Both the position numbers and the translations under genes were made by a program. A model generated the notes under the pieces. That model did not search any database. It worked only from the letters and a program-made list of their open reading frames with translations, and had not been told where the DNA came from. This document shows positions 23,201 through 31,100 of a DNA stretch of 64,000 bases, one piece after another (the stretch's first letter is position 1; each line of letters starts with the position of its first letter). Source of the stretch: Macropodus opercularis (taxonomy: Eukaryota; Chordata; Actinopteri; Anabantiformes; Osphronemidae); assembly GCA_030770545.1 (NCBI GenBank), contig CM061107.1, positions 1,700,001 to 1,764,000 on the forward strand. The letters run 5' to 3'.

Positions 23201-24975
23201 TCCTCCTCCGCCATGGTAATTATCAGACAAAAGCCTCGGATGGACACGAGCATGGTGGGTAAACGTGTGTGAGTCTCTGCAGGAAATAGCAAGGGAAGTC
23301 AGATGTGCGAGGACCTGCTGACCCACACTGTCATACACATAAATATTAGCTGAAGTGGGCGTCCGTCCTGTTTTAATTAAGCTTTTTCAGTTGTTGCTCC
23401 CTTTTAGTCCCCAAAGTCTCTACCGGGGGATTTACTGCAGCCTGGGTGTGAGTTCATCAAGTGAGGTCAAGGCCTCAGTAACAGAGCGCGACAGGGGTGA
23501 GCATCCGCTGTGAATGACTTTTGTAAGGAAAGATGGCTTCCTAATTGTCAGATTAGGGTCAGCTGATTCTTCTCATTGCCATCCGTCTGACAACTGTGGT
23601 TTTCAGACCGAGCCGGCACATCCACGGGCAGACAGAGCACAGTGAGAGATCACGACCTCGTGCATTCCATCACATCTCATGGCACGAAGCCAACAGCTGA
23701 ATTTGGCCAGCGGATCCCAGTTCCTGTAACAAAGCGACGCCTGCGTTGAAGGCAACACTCCACTGCGCATCCTGCAGCGACGGATCAGCGCTTTTCCCAG
23801 CAAACTGTCAGCAGTGCTCCCAGTTCAGGGGATGGTCATCGGATTTAACGTGACAGCCCATAAAGGACTACAAGTGTAGTGGCCTATATTCAGCTTTGGC
23901 GACTGTCCCCATGGAGCTGAGACTCCCCTGCGATGCTTCCCAGCCTTTATGATCCAGTGCCATAGATGACAGCACGCAAAAAGTTTCCCACTGCACATGC
24001 AGGAAACCAAATATTGGACAGTTTGTTCCGATTCCTACTCTGGGTAGTTGAAACCTTTGAGTTTTAGGATGGAGGCTTCTGTTTGGTGAGCGGTGTGGAG
24101 CTTTAACCTGCTTTATCAAATGGTTCGTAGTTTGAAAGAACATGGCAACTGCTCTCTCACTGTTTGGTCAAACTCAGTTCATCCTCCACGCTGGGTTTCT
24201 TTCATCTGACCTCGTTAAGTGAACAGTATCCCTTCCTTAATTAATAATTAGTCAGTTACGAGTCCAGGAAATCAACACACGAGTAGTAAAGTTGCTTTGT
24301 AAGTGTAAAATGAGTATCTGCTGTTCAGTGTCTCTGCCTAATGGGTGGCGATGTGTCGGTGATGCGTTCACTGCCTGGGGGTGGGGAGTTCTTTTGTCTC
24401 CTAGCAGCATCATTAGGTTGGTTGACTTGGTTTTACGTTATCGCATTGTTTCGTGAGTAACAGGAGCATATTTGTCTCTTATAATAAATGTGTGGGTGCA
24501 TGTTTGTATAGTCTGGTAACAGGACCTGCTGGTCCAAGTCTGGGTTAAGCTGATCTGACAGATGCAGTTGATCATGGTTGTGGCACACTGTGCTGGAGAA
24601 CACTCATTACTGTACACTTTACACTGCTGACTCCAAAAGAGAACCTGAAAGCAACACATGACAAACAGAAACGTGCTGCAGTTGATCTGAGTGACGCAGC
24701 GGGTCGGGAATAATAAAACATGCAGACATTTCATGCTGCTTTTATTCCTTCAGCCCTGCAGGCAACGCTGTGTCCCAGTTGTGTAGCCTACGTGCGTAAT
24801 GACTGGGCTCCTGGTAAAGACCCGCGTCCCATCTTCGTAGACTGACCTGCTGGTAGTTCTCCTCCTCGGGCTGGAAGTTGTTGTCAATGGGCTGAAACCT
24901 CAGGTTGATGTGGGGGAAATTGTGAAGCCAGTAAGTCCACCAGGGCGCAATGTAATCCACCCGAGCCGAAGACAT
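2187..24975 (-). CDS. ttyh2: ttyh2, tweety family member 2, complete 14-exon gene
   Basis: Joined from complement exons 24847-24975, 18291-18463, 13345-13456, 9494-9714, 8597-8692, 6642-6714, 5614-5683, 5475-5530, 4164-4256, 3998-4090, 3772-3914, 3372-3560, 3213-3291 and 2187-2267. All junctions are GT-AG and in phase. The product is 535 aa; human TTYH2 is 534. Expected topology is five membrane spans with outside N-terminus and inside C-terminus: about 44-67, 87-107, 213-236, 244-267 and 384-412. Family marks are VDYIAPWW near the N-terminus, an RGD at 164-166 (R164 is linked to anion conduction in the family), extracellular cysteines C274, C300 and C367, N-glycosylation sequons at N129, N301 and N352, an acidic DYDDIDEEDPFNP segment after span five, and a PPxY motif (PPSY) near the C-terminus for NEDD4-type ligases. 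Tweety proteins were described as volume- or calcium-regulated anion channels; later structures show an extracellular lipid-binding pocket and no open pore, so the transport role is debated. TTYH2 rather than TTYH1 or TTYH3 is supported by sequence and by the rpl38 and kif19 neighbours; a ttyh2-like duplicate is possible. Confidence 0.95.
2268..3212 (-). other. ttyh2: ttyh2 intron 13
   Basis: A 945-bp intron with a GTGCGT donor and CCACAG acceptor. It contains a short GAAA then CAAA microsatellite near 2699-2727. Nothing else was recognised. Confidence 0.8.
2699..2727. repeat. (GAAA)n/(CAAA)n microsatellite
   Basis: A few copies of GAAA run directly into ACAA/CAAA copies inside ttyh2 intron 13. 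Confidence 0.75.
3213..3291 (-). CDS. ttyh2: ttyh2 exon 13 (residues 483-509)
   Basis: It encodes MNQTALFGGNPRYENVPLIG then RGSPPPS, matching human NPRYENVPLIGR. It ends in phase 0 before GTGCGT. The PPPS residues form the first part of the PPxY motif. Confidence 0.93.
3372..3560 (-). CDS. ttyh2: ttyh2 exon 12 (residues 420-482), cytoplasmic tail
   Basis: It encodes RERDYDDIDEEDPFNPRARR, then a Ser-rich stretch including HSFCSYSSSMGSQSSLHPPA and SNAPMSHEY. It ends AT before GTGAGG, and retention of the 80-bp intron gives ATG-TGA, a stop at once. Confidence 0.93.
3772..3914 (-). CDS. ttyh2: ttyh2 exon 11 (residues 373-419), membrane span 5
   Basis: It encodes DYLDAMVGVCYDGVEGVLYL, then CLFSILAACAFTVMLCAIPR and AWRQIAC, ending in AG before GTCAGT (phase 2). 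The CYDGVEG motif before span 5 is typical of the family. Confidence 0.94.
3998..4090 (-). CDS. ttyh2: ttyh2 exon 10 (residues 342-372)
   Basis: It encodes RDLLGIQHLLNSSEAGLHQL then TALLDCRGLNK, with the NSS sequon at N352 and C367. The donor GTTTGT is the weakest in the gene, but the phase and the next exon fit exactly. Confidence 0.9.
4164..4256 (-). CDS. ttyh2: ttyh2 exon 9 (residues 311-341)
   Basis: It encodes PLTIFQRSLTTMQIQIQSLL then QFAVPLFPTAE, very close to human. The donor is GTAGCT, weaker than consensus, phase 0. The next intron is only 73 bp. Confidence 0.93.
4257..5474 (-). other. ttyh2: ttyh2 intron 8
   Basis: A 1,218-bp intron. It contains a nuclear-receptor-like cluster at 5332-5359 (see separate entry). 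No exon or repeat was recognised. Confidence 0.8.
5332..5359. promoter_or_regulatory. Nuclear-receptor-like half-site cluster (DR1 plus inverted half-site)
   Basis: TGGTCA-A-AGGTCA at 5332-5344 is two hexamers spaced by one base, the DR1 layout used by HNF4, COUP-TF and RXR partners. A reverse half-site TGACCT follows at 5354-5359, giving an 8-bp inverted repeat with AAGGTCAA at 5338-5345. Function is not shown by sequence. Confidence 0.35.
5475..5530 (-). CDS. ttyh2: ttyh2 exon 8 (residues 292-310)
   Basis: It encodes D-ILHYYLYCNQTLSNPFQQ with C300 and an NQT sequon at N301. The donor GTAAGA leaves phase 0. Only 83 bp of intron separate it from exon 7. Confidence 0.92.
5614..5683 (-). CDS. 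ttyh2: ttyh2 exon 7 (residues 269-291)
   Basis: It encodes GTSDFCVSPDKYLMSQTKGI then VGA; C274 is a conserved extracellular cysteine. The GTAAGC donor leaves phase 1. The sequon present in human at residue 283 is missing here. Confidence 0.92.
5684..6641 (-). other. ttyh2: ttyh2 intron 6
   Basis: A 958-bp intron with a GTGAGA donor and TTTCAG acceptor. Nothing further was recognised in it. Confidence 0.8.
6642..6714 (-). CDS. ttyh2: ttyh2 exon 6 (residues 244-268), membrane span 4
   Basis: The acceptor is CTGCAG. The exon encodes MMVFGVLTLILSWTSLGAGL then ATAV and ends in phase 0 at GTGAGA. Confidence 0.92.
6715..8596 (-). other. ttyh2: ttyh2 intron 5
   Basis: A 1,882-bp intron. Open frames of up to about 127 codons occur on either strand, but none has conserved sequence or splice support. 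Confidence 0.8.
8597..8692 (-). CDS. ttyh2: ttyh2 exon 5 (residues 212-243), membrane span 3
   Basis: It completes Arg212 and encodes WLAYLLLLILDLIICLLACL then GLAKQSRWLLT. The donor is GTGAGT in phase 2; read-through gives an immediate TGA. Confidence 0.92.
8693..9493 (-). other. ttyh2: ttyh2 intron 4
   Basis: An 801-bp intron, more than a quarter of which is a pyrimidine-rich tract on the plus strand, and so purine-rich in the transcript (separate entry). Confidence 0.8.
8947..9172. repeat. Long polypyrimidine/polypurine tract
   Basis: About 225 bp of plus strand is dominated by C and T, with runs of TCTC, CCTCC and a final C8. In the ttyh2 transcript it reads as purines. Such tracts can adopt triplex forms; no conformation is shown here. 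Confidence 0.7.
9494..9714 (-). CDS. ttyh2: ttyh2 exon 4 (residues 139-211), extracellular domain with RGD
   Basis: This is the largest coding exon. It encodes much of the first extracellular domain, including HQHLARLDEIFATRGDYVQT with RGD at 164-166, and ends IEYY plus AG before GTGAGG, phase 2. An immediate TGA follows if the intron is retained. Confidence 0.93.
9715..13344 (-). other. ttyh2: ttyh2 intron 3
   Basis: A 3.6-kb intron. Around 12721-12810 the word GTTAGC or its complement recurs many times. No exon, RNA gene or transposon end was recognised. Confidence 0.8.
12721..12810. repeat. GTTAGC/GCTAGC-rich degenerate repeat
   Basis: Irregularly spaced copies of GTTAGC, GCTAGT and GGTTAG occur within about 90 bp. 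There is no constant period. It may be the remnant of a simple repeat or of an old element. Confidence 0.45.
13345..13456 (-). CDS. ttyh2: ttyh2 exon 3 (residues 101-138)
   Basis: The exon completes codon 101 (Cys) and encodes the end of span 2 followed by VGVGFYGNSETNDG, the most conserved family block. An NHT sequon is at N129. The GTAAGA donor leaves phase 0. Confidence 0.93.
13457..18290 (-). other. ttyh2: ttyh2 intron 2
   Basis: A 4.8-kb intron with a (GTTT)n microsatellite at 15858-15882. Several open frames are present, none with recognisable protein content. Confidence 0.8.
15858..15882. repeat. (GTTT)n microsatellite
   Basis: Six uninterrupted GTTT units plus one base in ttyh2 intron 2. 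Confidence 0.9.
18291..18463 (-). CDS. ttyh2: ttyh2 exon 2 (residues 44-100 plus two bases of codon 101)
   Basis: The acceptor is a pyrimidine tract ending CCAG before SLIFLGC. The exon encodes membrane span 1, a Cys-rich cytoplasmic turn (LSCLCCCHKDEEEE) and the start of span 2 (NSCCVTWSAVAAGLIT). It ends TG before GTGAGA, phase 2. Reading into the intron gives an immediate TGA. Confidence 0.93.
20169..20185. repeat. (CA)n microsatellite
   Basis: An uninterrupted CA run of 17 bp. Confidence 0.85.
20449..20475 (+). other. G-rich tract with possible G-quadruplex potential
   Basis: Runs of 5, 6, 2, 2 and 5 guanines lie within 27 bases on the plus strand, antisense to ttyh2. Only three runs reach three or more guanines, so a three-tetrad structure is not assured. 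Confidence 0.3.
24847..24975 (-). CDS. ttyh2: ttyh2 exon 1 (residues 1-43)
   Basis: The start codon at 24975-24973 has G at -3. The exon encodes MSSARVDYIAPWW and ends ENYQQ just before a GTCAGT donor, phase 0. The VDYIAPWW block is a hallmark of the extracellular N-terminus of TTYH2. Confidence 0.93.
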
Positions 24976-25330
24976 CCCTGCCCCGAGAAAAAGTTGGGCT
25001 GCAGCTTAGAAGAGCGTCTCTCGCCAACACAGGCAGCTCAGTCCGCTGTCCGAGCTCCTACTCCAGCCTCATCCCGAACAAAGGCTGAGGAAAGCGCGAT
25101 GGGGACGCTCTCAGCCGCGAGCGACGCGGAACCCGCATTAAATCCCGCAGAGACGGAAGCGTCGCTGAAGAGTCCGATCCGACGGCGGGTCCCTGTGGAA
25201 GCAGGCGTCTCAGCGCGTCCAGGTCTCGCTCTGCGTGCGGACCCACGACTCCGTCCGACCGACAGCTGCGCCGAGCGCACGCAACGGTCGGCGGGAACGC
25301 GCGCCGCTAGGGGGTTCTCCAGAGACGCGA
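24976..25330 (-). promoter_or_regulatory. ttyh2: ttyh2 5'UTR within a CpG island
   Basis: CG dinucleotides are dense from about 24960 to 25345. The predicted leader is about 350 nt if transcription starts 25-30 bp below the TATA-like box. It contains a 26-codon upstream ORF at 25058-25138 (complement) starting MRVPRR, with a weak initiator context. Open frames on the opposite strand here are a by-product of GC-rich sequence. Confidence 0.6.
25058..25138 (-). other. Upstream ORF in the ttyh2 leader (26 codons)
   Basis: ATG at 25138-25136 (complement) and TAG at 25060-25058, ending 82 bp before the ttyh2 start codon. The -3 base is T, so initiation would be inefficient. Its presence in the mRNA depends on the true transcription start. 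Confidence 0.35.
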
Positions 25331-25350
25331 GAGCGCGCCTCCGGGGAATT

Positions 25351-25357
25351 CTTTATA
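25351..25357 (-). promoter_or_regulatory. ttyh2: ttyh2 TATA-like box (TATAAAG)
   Basis: TATAAAG on the minus strand sits just upstream of the CpG-dense leader, at the spacing expected for a start near 25322-25327. It lies about 320 bp downstream of the rpl38 poly(A) signal. Confidence 0.5.
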
Positions 25358-25672
25358 TTAATCATGTCCATGTAGCAGTAGAACGGCCAAATATACACAA
25401 CGAGCCCTTTTCTGTCCTGTTAATACTTTCATCCTGATACTTTGAGCGTTGAGTCGCTTGATTCTGAGCTGCCACCTGGTGGACAACAGAGACATAACCT
25501 CGGTTTTTACCCACTTTGTCGTTCGTGTCCAAATAGTCACGAATTTTAGCCACATTCCATATCTTTGCATTTTACACTTGTCACCCATTCATCAATTCAG
25601 TCACTGCAAAGTGTGACGTCAACGCTCAAGCTCCACTGTACAAAAAACAGACACATAACTGGACTTTAAATA

Positions 25673-25678
25673 TTTATT
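25673..25678 (-). terminator. rpl38: rpl38 polyadenylation signal AATAAA
   Basis: AATAAA in the gene direction, 26 bp past the stop codon, giving a very short 3'UTR as is usual for ribosomal protein genes. Confidence 0.85.
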
Positions 25679-25703
25679 GTATACAGATCTGTACGTCACA
25701 GAT

Positions 25704-25729
25704 TTACTTCAGCTCCTTCACAGCCAGAC
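25704..25729 (-). CDS. rpl38: rpl38 exon 5, terminal (Gly63 to stop)
   Basis: A 26-nt coding end giving LAVKELK and TAA after a CTGCAG acceptor. Confidence 0.95.
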
Positions 25730-27115
25730 CTGCAGAGAGAGGAGACAACTGTTAAATATGTAACAAACAGTCCTGAATCCCTTCATCTTGTGTGGAGTGT
25801 ATGCGATGATGTTCAGACTCCTCATCAGAAGTTGTTTGGGTAGTGTTCTTTATGCTCCTGAGTTTTAGTGGAGCTCTTTTGCCTTTAGACACTTTTCTAT
25901 AATCTAAACATTCTTTGTAGTGATTTCTGCAATTCTGTTTGAAGTGGCGCAGTCATTTTCCACCAGGACTTATCCCCCGTGGAGCTCTAGCTAAAACAAA
26001 ACGCAGCCAAGCATGGGCTGTAAACAATTTATGAATTCGTATTTCTCTGTTCTGCAAGTAATCTTAAGCCCCAATAAACATGCTGAACCCATTCCCTGTT
26101 TCATAACACATCAGCAATGCCTCTTATGTTATGTAAATCTAATAGAATTCATTTGTTCGAGTAAATGGCTTCCATCTCTGATGCATTAGTACAATCAAAG
26201 CTGCCCTGTGCAGCCAACGCATGCTTCGTCTCTGCAGCGCTTGTGGCATACTTGGTAAAACCTGTTTCAAATCTCTACATGGTGCCTTTAATTCAAACCA
26301 GAAAACATAAGACACTGGCGAAGACCTTCACATCTTTTGGAGCACAAGGAAACCGTTTGGTTCATACTGACCTGGTGGCAGGGACTGCTTGAGCTTCTCA
26401 GCTTTCTCCATGTCTGTGATGACCAGGGTGTACAGGAACCTGCTGCAGCGCACCTTGAACTTCACATTGTCCTTGTTCTTCTTGATCTTTACGGCTGTGG
26501 AGAGAAAGAGACATTGGGACGGTTCAGAACTGAACTCTTCACGTATGGTGCTTCTTATACAACACAAAACAAGGGCTGTTGCTTTAGCTGTATTCAAGTG
26601 TCATCACATACAACTTGTCGCCCTACTATTCGTCCTCTGGTGAATGTGTGTCGTGACACAGGTTAACTTACACTTGGCATCCTTCCTCCTGGCTGTCAGC
26701 AGGAAATCCTTGATTTCTTCAATTTTGCGAGGCTATAAAGAACAAAAACAAGAGCAAATGTTTTTCACACAGATAATCACACATTGAGATCAGGCTCTAA
26801 GCTGATGTCAGTGGACCGGTGGAACCAAAGTTTCTGTAAAACAACCCGAAACCCAGCACTTGGTCCATCGTTATTCTTGCAAGATTGTGAATACATCACG
26901 GGCACATGAGCCTGAGATGCTTGGACTACTTGCTAACGACAAAATGCTAACGTTGAGTAGCACCATGCTAGCGTTAGCCAGCAGCCTACGTACATGCAGT
27001 TTAATTCACCTAGAAATAAAGGACAACGCGAAATATACCACACGCACACAACACACTACACTAAAACATATTTAGACTCTATTCGTGGCACTAGAATGAG
27101 GAGGAATCTTACCAT
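25704..27115 (-). CDS. rpl38: rpl38, 60S ribosomal protein eL38, complete
   Basis: Joined from complement 27113-27115, 26672-26732, 26372-26494 and 25704-25729; 213 nt encode 70 aa plus TAA. All junctions are GT-AG and in phase. The protein starts MPRKIEEIKDFLLTARRKDA and ends SLPPGLAVKELK, with length identical to human RPL38. eL38 is a small protein of the large ribosomal subunit; mouse mutants have skeletal patterning defects attributed to altered translation of Hox mRNAs. Compared with human I see Tyr to Phe at 41 and Lys to Met at 50 in an otherwise nearly invariant protein. The gene is in tandem with ttyh2, as in human. Introns make a processed pseudogene impossible. Confidence 0.97.
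25730..26371 (-). other. rpl38: rpl38 intron 4
   Basis: A 642-bp intron. I looked for a box C/D small nucleolar RNA, often hosted in ribosomal protein introns, and found no convincing C/D pair. Confidence 0.75.
26372..26494 (-). CDS. rpl38: rpl38 exon 4 (Ser22 to first base of Gly63)
   Basis: Encodes VKIKKNKDNVKFKVRCSRFL, then YTLVITDMEKAEKLKQSLPP, and ends with G of Gly63 before GTCAGT. Contains the Phe41 and Met50 substitutions. Confidence 0.96.
26672..26732 (-). CDS. rpl38: rpl38 exon 3 (residues 2-21 and first base of Ser22)
   Basis: Encodes PRKIEEIKDFLLTARRKDAK plus T of the Ser codon, before donor GTAAGT. Acceptor TATAG. Confidence 0.96.
26733..27106 (-). other. rpl38: rpl38 intron 2
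   Basis: A 374-bp intron containing several GCTAAC and GCTAGC words (about 26930-26985). Nothing else was recognised. Confidence 0.75.
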
Positions 27116-27130
27116 GTTGCAGTGTCAGCG
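27113..27130 (-). CDS. rpl38: rpl38 exon 2: 15 bp of leader plus the ATG
   Basis: An 18-bp exon. The acceptor TCCTCAG precedes CGCTGACACTGCAAC and ATG (27115-27113), directly followed by the GTAAGA donor. The start codon is therefore the only coding triplet of this exon. Confidence 0.85.
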
Positions 27131-27323
27131 CTGAGGAAAAGCAGAGAGAGATGAGGTTAGTTCATCCGCGCAAACACAGGCAAGAAACGACTTGACAAAC
27201 AAATTATTACGGCGTCGTGTAAATATGACTGACAATAATGATGCGTTAATAAGCCCTGGGCTGCAAACGTAACAATTAGAAAGGATGGATGACGATTTAG
27301 TGTTTTGGAAATGCGAAACTCAC

Positions 27324-27355
27324 TCAATCGCCACAAGAAGATGGAAGAAAAAAGG
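27324..27355 (-). other. rpl38: rpl38 exon 1, non-coding, TOP start
   Basis: A pyrimidine tract CCTTTTTTCTTCC (complement of 27343-27355) is the expected 5' terminal oligopyrimidine start. The exon runs to a GTGAGT donor (complement of 27318-27323). TOP tracts place translation under mTOR control through LARP1. The exact start base is uncertain by a few positions. Confidence 0.7.
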
Positions 27356-27360
27356 CGGAT

Positions 27361-27413
27361 CTTCCGGTTAATGTTTTTTTTATACGTCACTACGGCAAGT
27401 ACGAAGGACCAAT
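27361..27413 (-). promoter_or_regulatory. rpl38: rpl38 proximal promoter
   Basis: Just upstream of the TOP start the gene strand has CCGGAAG (complement of 27361-27367), an ETS/GABP site common in ribosomal protein promoters, TGACGTA (complement of 27383-27389), a CRE-like site, and ATTGG (complement of 27409-27413), an inverted CCAAT box. No clear TATA box is seen. Confidence 0.6.
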
Positions 27414-27419
27414 GAGTAC

Positions 27420-28100
27420 AAAAGGCGATTCACGCGTTTTCCGTAGTAACGCTATTGTTAAATGAAATAAATGATTAATACGCTTAAGCTGAACGTTCAC
27501 TCTAAACAATATTGCATAAGAACCTCTTAAATAATTATATTTTTTGTTTATTCTCGTTAGGTAACAATATATTTGAATACAAAGCAGTGATTACTTACAT
27601 TAAAATTAAAGGTTATGTAATTGTATTGGATTTCCTGACCCGTATATTGTAATTTAATATCTTGATTATTTCTTGTCATGACCATGTATAAATACGTTGT
27701 TTAATTTACAATAACATTATAAACTGAAATAAAAACAACATAAAGACACAATATTTACATGGTCCATGTCAGCCACTTATTTACTAATATAGATTTGATT
27801 ATTAAAGGAATGAACACTTGGCAAAAAATATTTAAATGATTGTACACCTGCCAACATTGGTATGTGTCCATTGCATTTTAAGCCCAGTTCAAAAGGTCAA
27901 ACTTATTAACGTTGCACAACAAACATTAACGTTTCGACCAAGGTGAGAATCTCAGGCACAGACGGTCTAAATGTAATTCTTCTGTAAAACTGAGCAAACT
28001 ACAGCATTTGGTTGACATACACATCTTTGACAACCGTCAAGGTTGAACAAAAAAAAAATCAAACTTAAAAAACAAACTGTGCTATGTCTGTGTTTTCATA
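27420..28100. other. AT-rich intergenic block upstream of rpl38
   Basis: A markedly AT-rich stretch without long open frames. Near 27905-27945 the word ATTAACGTT occurs twice about 25 bp apart. I could not find terminal repeats that would define a mobile element. Confidence 0.6.
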
Positions 28101-31100
28101 TTGTAATTCCTCCTCAACCCACCAAATACCCCCGAAACAAGAAGAAACATAATGTTTATACTTGAGATCTTGGCACAGAAATAAATGCGTTTGGAAGGAT
28201 GAAAGGCTCGGTTAGAAAGCACATGTTCTATTTACGTGCTGTTCAATTTTGAAAAATGGATTCACACGGCAGGCTGAGCGTGTGATCCAGGTTTATCTGA
28301 CAGCTCAATGTCAGCCTGCATGTGGGTGAGGCAGCAGCCAAAAGAAGCAGCAGTTAAAGAGGCTTGAAGTGAGTGTGTGCGTTGTTCTTATCTGACTGGT
28401 TGGCTCTTATTAAACGAAGCCGTGCAGGATTTAGTCTGGCCGTTAGCCCCACGCACGGTCAATCTACACGCACAGGTGAGGCCCCGGATCATCAAGCTTT
28501 AAAGATGCTGTCCAGGGCCACGCGTGCAACCGACGAACGCCCGCTCTGCATTTTGCATGAGTGCTGCTTTGAAGATTGAGGAAAATTGCAGAAATTGCCG
28601 CCGTGCCACAGTCTGTTTCCCACAAAAGCTCTGCGTTGGGCTTTCGTCGTATACGTTCTGACAGAGGCAGGTGGTTCTCAGGTAAATTATGGCGGCTCAT
28701 TTCCAAAACAATGAGGCTGCACGCATTAGAACCAAACCAACGCTTTACAGACAGACAGAGCCAAGCAGCACAATGGGTCCACTGAAAAATCCCCACAACA
28801 AAATTCATTCCTAAAGGCAGAGCCACCACTCATCTTCAGTTAACCTGCTCTCAACCTGCTGCCGCTGCTTCTACGTTTGGCTGAGGATGTGAAAGTTTAA
28901 GCAGCCCGGTGTCAGGATGGAGGGAGGGCAGTTTGCTCGGTGCAGCCTGGAGGAACACGACCAGACGTTGTGGTTATGTTCTATTTTTTACCACAAAATC
29001 TGTTGTTATCCTCACTGAATGCCCACCGTTGTGACTGAGGACGGATCACAGTGAGCTCAGTTGTAGATTACAACAAATGACCATGTTTGGTTTAACTAAA
29101 GCTCTTTTGCACCAGGAGGATCCTTATTCCATTTGCTCCTGCAGCTACAAACATGATCCTCTTTGCCAAGCAGCTTTCAGAAGCTCGTGTTTTCTACGTG
29201 CAGTTTGTGCTTTGTGCCAGTAGAGGGCAGTGGGTGATCGCTAATATGGAGCTCAACCATTTCACAGTGGGGACAATGGGAGACGCTGGAGTCCAAGAGT
29301 CTCTGCAGCTCGCAGAGGCAGAAACTTCAGGCCTGGATGTTGTTTGTCTGCTCACAAAGATGAAAACCAGCCTGTGTGACAGGAGGACGTCTGTGCTGAA
29401 ACTCAGCGTATCATGGTGTGTAAGAGTTACTTCCGCTTCATGATAAGCTTGTCCGGCCTGAATCTTTACCGATGTAGACTCGCTCCCTGGCTTTTTGATA
29501 ATTTCTTCTTACAAATTACCATCTCCCCTCCGAAAAAGATGGATCTTTAATGAGCCAGCCTTGGGCAACTGCTAATTTATTTACACAGCAGTGTTCGTTT
29601 GTGAATCCATCCTGCACTGAAAACTCATTTAAAGTCCTTTTCTTGGACATGTCTGCTGCAAAAATAGTTTCTCTGCGCTAAAATATGCTTTTTGTGTAAA
29701 GGTAGTAATTGGAATTAGAAGAAGTGCAGCCTCGGGCTGAGGGATGATCACACTTTGTAACTGTGCACAGACGCATTAAAAAGGCGTAGCAGGTTACAGG
29801 AAAGACACCGTCTCATCTTTTTAAAGCGCGGATGGCAGAAATTCAGACGCTGCAGGTAATGACACACATGATTTCTGCTGCAGGCCTGTGTGCAGCGCTG
29901 CCTGGGAGCCCATGAGCATCAAACACAATTTGATCCACGGTGAGAAGCATCAAAAGTTTCCCATAAATAGGTTACTGAACCGTAATTACTGGACTAAGTT
30001 GGATCAGGAAGTCGGCAGATGAACGGAGGTCTAGCGTGACTCAGCTGGTCGGCCATTTGTTTTTGTATTTTAAGTATGAAGCGTAAAAGAAAAACACGTG
30101 GAGCGGAATGAAACACAAAGGCATAAAAGTTGATGCAAAACTAAAATGAACGCGAATGAACTGTCATTGAAGTGATGTTCAAGTGCACCTACGATTAAAA
30201 ATGCAAGAGGGCGACTGCTTGAAAATCCTCTCCACCGCACTGGTTCACTAAGCTCCCTGATTATTGATCAGATTGATTTGTCAAGTATTGATCCCTTTCC
30301 GTCAGCCTTATCACAGGCAAACTTAAAGTACATCTGCAGATGAGGAGAGATTATTAGAGAGTCTTATGGTTTACCCCAACTGAATCTCAATGCGAATGTG
30401 AATTAGACGACGCAGAGTTTACCGTGTCCAGCATCAGACTGGCTTCTGTCACGACTCGCCCCCAGTAAACCTGCTGGTTTGTGGCAGAGGCAGAAGGGCA
30501 GGAAGGATTTGAATGCTGCATTCAGAGCTTATGCAGAAAAGCTCCCACATGACCCTGAGCTGGAAGGTTTCAGCAGAGCTTTACAGGAGGAAATGTAATA
30601 TTTTCTTACAAGTGAGACACACAACATTACGGAAAAATGGACGTGTGTCACCCATTTGATCCTGTGCATGCAGTCATCAATCACACTTCTTGCCCCTCAG
30701 GCTATTTTCAGTTCCCCCCTCGTCCAGGGCCTCGTGCTCCAGCTTTCCCCAAGAGGTTTTTATGGAATCAAGGTCAAAACTAGCTTTTTGTTGTCATCAG
30801 GTACAGCAGTCGATGCTTCTTTATATACTCCCAAAAATCTACACAAAGTTGTTATTTATTTATACAACGACAAGTCATCAAACCCGTGACCTTCGACCCC
30901 GGCTCTGCACTCAATCAACAGATGAGACGAGACGCCTCTAGTCTGGGGTCCTCCTGGCTAAAGAGAAAAGGACCAGTCAAAGATTACCAGCCGGCGTCTG
31001 TGCTGGTGAAAGGTTCAGGTTTTAGAGCAGAGCATCCAAGCTACGTGATTTTCAGTGACGACCCACCAAGATTTAACGGTGGTAGATTAAAAATGCGAAG

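Larger units (their letters stand above)
18464..24846 (-). other. ttyh2: ttyh2 intron 1
   Basis: A 6.4-kb intron, the largest of the gene. It contains a CA repeat (20169-20185), a G-rich tract (20449-20475) and a 177-codon plus-strand frame (22220-22753) that I regard as chance. First introns often carry enhancers, but none can be pointed to from sequence alone. Confidence 0.8.

Noticed and set aside
24910..25437. A 175-codon plus-strand frame opposite ttyh2 exon 1
   Set aside because: It is antisense to a real exon and lies in a CpG island where stops are rare.
25730..26371. Possible intronic snoRNA in rpl38 (TGATGAG near 25815 on the minus strand)
   Set aside because: The box C match is imperfect and no properly spaced terminal box D with a closing stem was found.
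27420..28100. AT-rich block as a possible mobile element
   Set aside because: No terminal inverted repeats, target-site duplication, coding remnant or poly(A) tail could be defined.
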